Of a stretch of DNA of 6,229 nucleotides, positions 1 to 4,299 are shown piece after piece. A program made the position numbers and the translations under genes. The notes under the pieces are model-generated. The model saw nothing but the letters and a program-made list of their open reading frames with translations, was not told where the DNA came from and made no database searches. The DNA comes from Thermomicrobiales bacterium (GTDB lineage Bacteria > Chloroflexota > Chloroflexia > Thermomicrobiales > UBA6265): positions 1 through 6,229 of the forward strand of contig JAICJJ010000180.1 in assembly GCA_025928535.1 (NCBI GenBank). The letters are read 5' to 3'. Position 1 is the first letter of the stretch, and each line of letters opens with the position of its first letter.

Positions 1-30
1 CCGCGGCGGGGCGAGTCCGATCGCCCGCGG
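1..30. terminator. GC-rich inverted repeat at window edge, possible terminator of an upstream gene
   Basis: CCGCGG at 1-6 is repeated at 25-30. The arm GCGA (11-14) pairs with TCGC (21-24), so the stretch can fold into an imperfect hairpin with a GTCCGA loop and a four-base bulge. It lies between the window edge and the toxin-antitoxin promoter, where a terminator of a preceding gene would be expected. No T-tract follows it (the next bases are CCATTGTATT), so Rho-independent termination is doubtful, and chance GC palindromes are common in such DNA. Confidence 0.2.
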
Positions 31-38
31 CCATTGTA

Positions 39-65
39 TTGTCAACCACTCCTTGTCCTGATAAT
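39..65 (+). promoter_or_regulatory. Sigma70-type promoter of the toxin-antitoxin pair
   Basis: TTGTCA at 39-44 matches the -35 consensus TTGACA at five of six positions, and GATAAT at 60-65 matches TATAAT at five of six. The spacer is 15 bases, two shorter than ideal. The pair sits in an AT-richer island just upstream of the antitoxin, leaving a short leader of roughly 20 bases before the start codon. This is the best promoter-like sequence in the window. CATTG elements at 32-36 and 70-74 flank it and could be operator half-sites. Confidence 0.42.
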
Positions 66-91
66 CTCTCATTGATGCAGGAGGCAATGCA

Positions 92-361
92 ATGGCTGAA
101 ATTGTTTCGAGCGTCACGAGCAAAGGACAGGTGACGCTGCCGGCGGATGTTCGCCGGCGACTTGGCATCGACGCGCCCGGGAAGATCGCTTTCGTGCTCG
201 AGCCCAACGGAACGGTGATGCTGCGGCCAGTGCGATCGACATGGGAATCCGTGAAAGGCAGTGTTCCGGCCCTGCCCAACGAGACGGCGGACCTGGCTGC
301 TGAAATCACAGACGCTTTCGAAGCGCATGTTGAGAAGAAGTTCCGAACCCGACAGCAATGA
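92..361 (+). CDS. AbrB/SpoVT-fold antitoxin of a VapBC-type pair
   Basis: This 89-residue protein is the likely antitoxin partner of the PIN ribonuclease that follows. Residues about 5-48 form a SpoVT-AbrB swapped-hairpin DNA-binding domain, shown by the signature SSVTSKGQVTLPADVRRRLGI followed by a G-K-I-x-F strand and a T-V-x-L-R-P strand. Proteins of this fold dimerise and bind their own promoter. The remaining tail (about 50-89), with W51, a K-G-S-V segment and an acidic helix, matches the region that in such antitoxins wraps around and blocks the PIN active site. The start at 92 is set by a perfect AGGAGG at 79-84, seven bases upstream; the ATG at 87 is out of frame. The stop overlaps the toxin start (ATGA, 358-361). 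Length is normal for the family. Autorepression, with the toxin as co-repressor, is inferred from relatives. MazE-like naming would be equally valid. Confidence 0.9.
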   Translation: MAEIVSSVTSKGQVTLPADVRRRLGIDAPGKIAFVLEPNGTVMLRPVRSTWESVKGSVPALPNETADLAAEITDAFEAHVEKKFRTRQQ

Positions 362-792
362 GGGCCTTTCTCGATTCGAACGTGTTTCTTCGTTATCTTG
401 TCTCTCCAACATCGCCCGAGACGCAAGCGATGCAAGACATGGCCGCCGCCCTCTTCGCAGCGATCGCGCGCGGCGACGAAGAAGGAGCAACGTCGGAAGC
501 CGTCATTGCTGAGGTTGCATTCGTCCTGACATCTCTACGACAGTATCGCCTCTCGCCCGACGCTGCCGCCAGAAATCTTGCTCCACTTCTCCGGATGCAG
601 GGGTTGCGTGTGCTGCCCACGCAGAAGCGCCGTTGCTTGCACGCGCTCGACCTGTGGCTGGAGCATCCGCGCCTCGACTTCGTCGATGCGTTGACCGCCG
701 CGACCGTTCAGGAGACCGGCATGAGATTGGCGACGTTTGACGGCGATTTCGATGCTTTCCCGGAAATCAAGCGCTGGCGACCAATCGGGTGA
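358..792 (+). CDS. PIN-domain ribonuclease toxin (VapC-like)
   Basis: A 144-residue single-domain PIN protein, probably a Mg2+-dependent endoribonuclease toxin acting on cytoplasmic RNA. The four expected acidic metal ligands are visible: D6 in FLDSNVFLRYL, E52 in the SEAVIAEVAFVL helix (E47 lies close by), D110 in LDFVDALTAA, and D128 in the TFDGDFD motif near the end. Nothing essential appears lost, so the toxin looks intact. Family toxins are usually 120-150 residues. The start overlaps the antitoxin stop by four bases and has no good Shine-Dalgarno of its own, since GAGAAGAAG lies too far upstream. Toxin translation is therefore probably coupled to antitoxin translation, a common way to keep the antitoxin in excess. 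The RNA target (tRNA, rRNA or mRNA) cannot be told from sequence. Base composition is lower in GC than the downstream genes (30 of 60 at 361-420), which fits a horizontally acquired cassette. Confidence 0.9.
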   Translation: MRAFLDSNVFLRYLVSPTSPETQAMQDMAAALFAAIARGDEEGATSEAVIAEVAFVLTSLRQYRLSPDAAARNLAPLLRMQGLRVLPTQKRRCLHALDLWLEHPRLDFVDALTAATVQETGMRLATFDGDFDAFPEIKRWRPIG

Positions 793-832
793 TGACGCGC
801 GCCGGGCTCGCGCTGCCGTTGTCGCCGCGTCA
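793..832. terminator. Inverted repeat between convergent genes, possible bidirectional terminator
   Basis: The gap between the toxin stop (790-792) and the carboxylase stop (complement of 830-832) is bracketed by TGACGCG at 793-799 and its exact reverse complement CGCGTCA at 826-832. Inside lies a second, competing pairing: GCGCG at 797-801 with CGCGC at 809-813 around a seven-base loop. Convergent genes need termination here, and either hairpin could serve both strands. Neither is followed by a T-run, and part of the repeat overlaps the carboxylase stop codon, so this is a weak call. Confidence 0.27.
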
Positions 833-2599
833 CTCGATCGTCGCGATGCGGTCGCCGGGGCGGACGCTGGCGCCGGGGGAAACGGTCAGGCCTGAGATCG
901 TGCCGGCGCGGTGGGCGACGATGTCGTTTTCCATTTTCATCGCTTCGACCACGCAGACCACGTCGCCCGCCGCGACCGTCTGCCCGTCCGCAACCGACAC
1001 CCGGATCACGGCGCCCTGGATCGGCGAACGAAGGTCGGCGCCGTTTGCGGCCACGTTGGGCATGGCGCGTTCCGGCCGGTTGCGCCGGGCGGTCGGCGCC
1101 GGGCGGGGCGCACGCGACGGCACGCTTTCGTCGTGCAGGCGGATGCTGAAACGGCGGCCGTTGACCTCGACGATCGCTTCGCGCGGGACGGACGGCATTT
1201 CATCCGCCGGCGTCGGCGGCGCGGCCGGGGGTGGAATCACCTCCGGGTGCTCGGGGAGAAAATCGGTCGACAGATCGGCCGCGGCGAAGGCTGGGGAAGC
1301 GAGCACGGCGCGGTCGAACGGAATGGTGGTCGGCACGCCCTCGATGGTGAAATCGGCCAGCGCCCGCTCCATGCGGGCGATCGCTTCGTCCCGATCGCGA
1401 CCCCATGCGATCAACTTGGCGATCAGGGAGTCGTACGCCGGCAAGATGACGCCGCCCGCTTCGCCGGCGCCGTCGACGCGGACACCGAACCCGGCCGGCG
1501 GCGCGTAGGCGCCGATCCGTCCGGGAGCCGGCACGAAGCCGCGCCCCGGGTCTTCCGCGTTGATCCGGCATTCGATGGCGTGGCCGCGCGGCGCGACATC
1601 GTCCGGCCCGAACGACAGCGGCGCGCCGGCCGCGACCCGAATCTGCTCCTTGACCAGATCGATGCCGGTGACCATCTCCGTCACCGGATGCTCGACCTGA
1701 ATCCGGGTGTTCATTTCCAGAAAATAGAACGAACCGTCGGTCAGCAGCAAAAACTCGACCGTCCCGGCGCCTTCGTACCCGACCGCCCGGGCGAGGGCGA
1801 CCGCGGCCTCCGCCATCGCCTGTAGCGTCGCCGCCGGGACGCCGGGCGCGGGCGCTTCTTCGATCAATTTCTGATGCCGCCGCTGGATCGAGCAATCGCG
1901 ATCGCCGACGGCGACGACGTGGCCATGCCGATCGGCGAAGAGTTGGAGTTCGACATGGCGCGGCCGTTCCAGATAGCGTTCGAGGTAGACGACCGGGTTG
2001 GCGAACGAGCGGCTCGCTTCGCCCGCCGCCCCCGCGAACGCGTCCGGCAGCGCCGCCGCGTCGGGCGCGACCCGAAAGCCGCGACCGCCGCCGCCGCCGG
2101 CCGCCTTGATCGCTACCGGATAGCCGTGGACCTCCGCCCAGCGCCCCGCTTCCGCCGCATCGGCGACCGGGCCTTCGGACCCGGGCACGATCGGCACGCC
2201 GGCCGCCGCCGCGATCCGTCGCGCTTCGACCTTGTCACCCATCGCCCGGATCGCTTCGGGCGACGGCCCGACGAAGACGAGCCCGGCGTCGCGGCACGCT
2301 TCGGCGAACGCGGCGTTTTCGGCCAGAAAGCCGTAGCCGGGGTGGACCGCGTCGACGGCGGCTTCCCGCGCCGCCGTCACGATCGCGGGGATGTCGAGAT
2401 ACGGCAGCGGCGCGTCGGAGGGTATCCGCCGCGCGTCGTCGGCGGCGCGGACATGCGGGGCGCGTTCTTCGCCCGGTCCGTAGATCGCGACCGCCGCGAC
2501 GCCGAGCTCGTGGCACGCCCGGATCACCCGGAGCGCGATTTCGCCGCGATTGGCGACGAGCAGGCGGCGAAACGGCGGGTTCGGTTCAAAGGCATCCAT
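830..2599 (-). CDS. Acyl-CoA carboxylase alpha subunit: biotin carboxylase fused to biotin carrier domain
   Basis: This 589-residue protein carboxylates its own biotin using ATP and bicarbonate, for transfer to acetyl-, propionyl- or another acyl-CoA. In order: an N-terminal biotin carboxylase domain (about 11-120, RRLLVANRGEIALRVIRACHELG start); an ATP-grasp domain (about 121-325) with K123, the glycine loop AIKAAGGGGGRG containing K165, H215, the QRRHQKLIEEAP block (K244), E282 and EMNTRIQVEHPVTE (E295, R299, E303); a carboxylase C-terminal domain (HAIECRINAED, R345, to about 450); a Pro/Ala-rich linker; a short segment 475-490 like the edge of a BT domain; and a biotinyl domain (523-589) with the EAMKMEN motif, biotinylated lysine K555, 34 residues from the end. 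All catalytic residues expected from E. coli AccC appear present. Length matches compact actinobacterial AccA3-type subunits rather than longer PccA/MccA. The ATG at 2599 is chosen because homology begins 10 residues later; in-frame ATGs further upstream give an unrelated Arg-rich leader and run into the divergent gene's leader. No carboxyltransferase gene is in the window, so the acyl-CoA substrate is unknown. Confidence 0.94.
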   Translation of the reverse strand: MDAFEPNPPFRRLLVANRGEIALRVIRACHELGVAAVAIYGPGEERAPHVRAADDARRIPSDAPLPYLDIPAIVTAAREAAVDAVHPGYGFLAENAAFAEACRDAGLVFVGPSPEAIRAMGDKVEARRIAAAAGVPIVPGSEGPVADAAEAGRWAEVHGYPVAIKAAGGGGGRGFRVAPDAAALPDAFAGAAGEASRSFANPVVYLERYLERPRHVELQLFADRHGHVVAVGDRDCSIQRRHQKLIEEAPAPGVPAATLQAMAEAAVALARAVGYEGAGTVEFLLLTDGSFYFLEMNTRIQVEHPVTEMVTGIDLVKEQIRVAAGAPLSFGPDDVAPRGHAIECRINAEDPGRGFVPAPGRIGAYAPPAGFGVRVDGAGEAGGVILPAYDSLIAKLIAWGRDRDEAIARMERALADFTIEGVPTTIPFDRAVLASPAFAAADLSTDFLPEHPEVIPPPAAPPTPADEMPSVPREAIVEVNGRRFSIRLHDESVPSRAPRPAPTARRNRPERAMPNVAANGADLRSPIQGAVIRVSVADGQTVAAGDVVCVVEAMKMENDIVAHRAGTISGLTVSPGASVRPGDRIATIE

Positions 2600-2608
2600 A
2601 ACGCTGGG

Positions 2609-2614
2609 ATCATA
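2609..2614 (-). promoter_or_regulatory. -10-like box TATGAT for the carboxylase gene, suggesting a leaderless start
   Basis: Read on the minus strand, TATGAT ends nine bases before the ATG at 2599 and matches TATAAT at five of six positions. A transcript from it would begin about at the start codon. No Shine-Dalgarno lies at a usable distance: the nearest AGGG is 15 bases from the ATG and overlaps the region just before the box. The combination of a TANNNT box 6-10 bases from the ATG with no ribosome site is what leaderless genes of GC-rich bacteria look like. No convincing -35 is seen 16-18 bases upstream. Confidence 0.4.
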
Positions 2615-2618
2615 CCCT

Positions 2619-2691
2619 GTCGCGACGGGACCGATTGGCCCGAATCGTGCTACGCGACGTTGCCGGCGGAGGCGGAGGGACTTCGCGACGG
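2619..2691. repeat. Three evenly spaced CGCGACG elements in the divergent intergenic region
   Basis: CGCGACG occurs at 2621-2627, 2653-2659 and 2684-2690, with start-to-start spacing of 32 and 31 bases, about three helical turns. The first and third copies share the longer TCGCGACGG (2620-2628 and 2683-2691), and the first sits inside the perfect palindrome GTCGCGAC (2619-2626), directly upstream of the TATGAT box of the carboxylase gene. Regular spacing between two divergent genes suggests protein-binding sites, but the seven-mer also occurs a few times in coding DNA here (near 2486, 4858 and 5829), so chance is possible. Confidence 0.25.
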
Positions 2692-2769
2692 CCTCTCGCG
2701 CCAACGGCATGTAGTATTCGGCAGTCGAACCATCCCGGCGGGAACCCGCGCCGTTTGGAGGCAAACCGC

Positions 2770-3546
2770 ATGTGGAACGGGCGGACGGTGTCGGTCATCC
2801 TGATGACCTATGCCGAGCGCGACTCCATTCGCAAGGTGATCGACGATTTTTTCGCGACCGGGGTCGTCGACGAAGTGCTCGTCGTCAACAACAACGCGCA
2901 GGACGGCACCAGGGAAGAAGTTGACGCCACCGCGGCGCGGCAAGTCTTCGAGCAAAAACAGGGCTACGGCTGGGCGTCCCGGCGCGGCCTGGCCGAAGCG
3001 ACCGGCGACTTGCTCATCCTCGCCGAGCCGGACGGCACCTTTCTGCCGCGCGACATTTTCAAACTGCTCGTCTACAGCGATGATTGCGATGCCGTCTTCG
3101 GCACGCGCACGACGCGGGAATTGATCTGGCGCGGCGCGAACATGGGCTGGTTTCTCAAGTGGGGGAACTGGGCGGTCGCCAAGATGGTCGAAGCGATGTT
3201 CAACACCAGCCATCTCAGCGACGTCGGCTGCACCTACCGGCTGGTGCATCGCAGCCTCGCCCAGCGCCTGCTGCCCCGCTTCACGGTCGGCAGCAGCCAT
3301 TTCGGGCCGGAATTGATGCTGCTGACGATCGTGTCGGGCGCTCGCTTCGTCGAAGTGCCGATCAACTATCTGCCGCGCGTCGGCGTCTCGTCGGTCACGG
3401 GCGATCTCTGGAAAGCGTTCGTGCTGGGATCGCAGATGATCGCGTTCATCGTCCGCTTCCGGCTCGCCACCCTTGGGCGGGCGCGCCGCCCCGCGTTGCC
3501 GCCGACGCCGGTCCCCGTCGGCGCGGTCGAAGGAGAGCGCCTGTGA
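2770..3546 (+). CDS. Family 2 glycosyltransferase (GT-A fold)
   Basis: A 258-residue enzyme that should transfer a sugar from a nucleotide donor to a lipid or glycan acceptor at the cytoplasmic membrane face. The GT2 fold is shown by the opening strand TVSVILMTYAERDSI (6-20), the strand VDEVLVVNNNAQDGT (33-47), GYGWASRRGLAEATGD (65-80), the metal-site region AEPDGTFLPRD (85-95), FGTRTT (110-115), GANMGWFLKWGN (122-133), DVGCTYRL (151-158) and VEVPINY (194-200). The canonical VVDNNSTDGT aspartate is asparagine here (N40), and the usual DAD is E86-P87-D88; I recall EPDGTF-type and GANM...WGN motifs from a distinct GT2 group, so this is probably a subfamily trait rather than decay. There is no C-terminal membrane domain beyond one hydrophobic stretch (about 217-230). 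The ATG at 2770 is set by GGAGG at 2757-2761, eight bases upstream; the longer in-frame ATG at 2635 adds a low-complexity leader. The gene overlaps the next by GTGA. Donor and acceptor are unknown. Confidence 0.88.
   Translation: MWNGRTVSVILMTYAERDSIRKVIDDFFATGVVDEVLVVNNNAQDGTREEVDATAARQVFEQKQGYGWASRRGLAEATGDLLILAEPDGTFLPRDIFKLLVYSDDCDAVFGTRTTRELIWRGANMGWFLKWGNWAVAKMVEAMFNTSHLSDVGCTYRLVHRSLAQRLLPRFTVGSSHFGPELMLLTIVSGARFVEVPINYLPRVGVSSVTGDLWKAFVLGSQMIAFIVRFRLATLGRARRPALPPTPVPVGAVEGERL
3531..3546 (+). promoter_or_regulatory. Shine-Dalgarno and GTGA overlap fixing the methyltransferase start
   Basis: AGGAG at 3531-3535 lies inside the last codons of the glycosyltransferase, seven bases before a GTG at 3543-3545 whose last two bases belong to the preceding TGA stop (3544-3546). 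The methyltransferase frame is open far upstream (to 3084), but only this GTG combines a ribosome site with the start of family-like sequence, so the long upstream extension is not real. The arrangement implies coupled translation of the two genes. Confidence 0.8.
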
Positions 3547-4271
3547 GCCCGCTGGCGGTTGCGGAACTGGAGCCGGCGCCCCGTTCGCACACCGATTTCG
3601 ACGCCATCGCGGACGAATACGACGACAGTTTGCCGCGCCATGTCGTCGAGCACTACCTGCGCAAACGCCTGGCGTTCATTCAGGCCTGGACGCAGCCGTG
3701 CCAGGCGCTCGATCTCGGCTGCGGCACCGGACTCCTCGCCGAACGGGTCGCCGCCGCCGGCTACGACGTCGTCGCGCTCGATCCGTCGCGCGGCATGCTC
3801 GGCCAGTTGCAGCGACGGCAGCCGAACCTACCGACGGTCGTCGGCAGCGGGCAGGCGCTCCCCTTCGCCGACGACACGTTCGGCCTGACCTATTGCATCG
3901 CGGTGATGCATCACGTCGCGGAAGCGGACGCCGTCCAGGCGACGCTGGGGGAAATGGCGCGCGTCACCCGCCCCGGCGGCCACATCCTCATCTGGGACCA
4001 CAATCCGCGCAATCCCTATTGGCCGCTGCTGATGCGGCGGGTGCCGCAAGACACGGGCGCCGAACGGCTGATTCCGGAAGACGAAATCATCATCGGCTTG
4101 CGGGCGGGCGGGGCGCGGCCGGTGCATGTCGCGCAACTCGGCCTGACCCCCGATTTCACGCCGCCGCCGCTCCTTGGCGCGATAGCTCGACTGGAGCGGC
4201 TGGCCGAGCGAAGCCCGGGCGTGCGTCGGTTGTGCGCCCACAACGTCGTCCTGGCGGTCAAAGCTGGTTGA
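3543..4271 (+). CDS. Class I SAM-dependent methyltransferase (Methyltransf_11 type)
   Basis: A 242-residue soluble protein with a Rossmann-like methyltransferase domain. Motif I is ALDLGCGTGLLAERVAAAG (55-73), the SAM-ribose acidic residue is D80 in VVALDPSRGML, motif II/III is GSGQALPFADDTFGLTYC (101-118) followed by VMHHV, and the post-motif strand is RVTRPGGHILIWDHN (140-154). The N-terminal FDAIADEYDD (19-28) is the usual cap helix of UbiE/BioC-like methyltransferases. The C-terminal third (about 160-242) is basic and proline-containing and probably shapes the acceptor site. The start is GTG, overlapping the stop of the GT2 gene. Being between two glycosyltransferases suggests a lipid, sugar or polyprenyl-linked intermediate as methyl acceptor; this is inferred from context, since class I sequences do not reveal substrates. 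Ubiquinone or menaquinone biosynthesis is a less likely alternative given the neighbours. Confidence 0.88.
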   Translation: MSPLAVAELEPAPRSHTDFDAIADEYDDSLPRHVVEHYLRKRLAFIQAWTQPCQALDLGCGTGLLAERVAAAGYDVVALDPSRGMLGQLQRRQPNLPTVVGSGQALPFADDTFGLTYCIAVMHHVAEADAVQATLGEMARVTRPGGHILIWDHNPRNPYWPLLMRRVPQDTGAERLIPEDEIIIGLRAGGARPVHVAQLGLTPDFTPPPLLGAIARLERLAERSPGVRRLCAHNVVLAVKAG

Positions 4272-4299
4272 CCGTCGGCGCGCGGATATCGATGCGGCC

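Noticed and set aside
2689..2717. Promoter for the GT2 gene with TAGTAT at 2712-2717 as the -10 box
   Set aside because: TAGTAT matches TATAAT at only four of six positions and no -35-like hexamer lies 16-18 bases upstream, so it is too weak to list.
2600..2764. N-terminal extension of the carboxylase to the ATG complementary to 2762-2764, or to an internal ATG
   Set aside because: The added residues are Arg-rich and unlike any biotin carboxylase N-terminus, and would cover most of the divergent intergenic region.
911..2803. Long plus-strand open frames (911-1825 and 1874-2803) opposite the carboxylase gene
   Set aside because: Arg/Asp/Gly-rich antisense shadows of a gene whose catalytic motifs and biotin site are unmistakable on the minus strand.
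3084..3542. Upstream extension of the methyltransferase frame as an N-terminal domain or a fusion
   Set aside because: This part is the +1 shadow of the GT2 gene. The GTG at 3543 with AGGAG seven bases upstream is the natural start.
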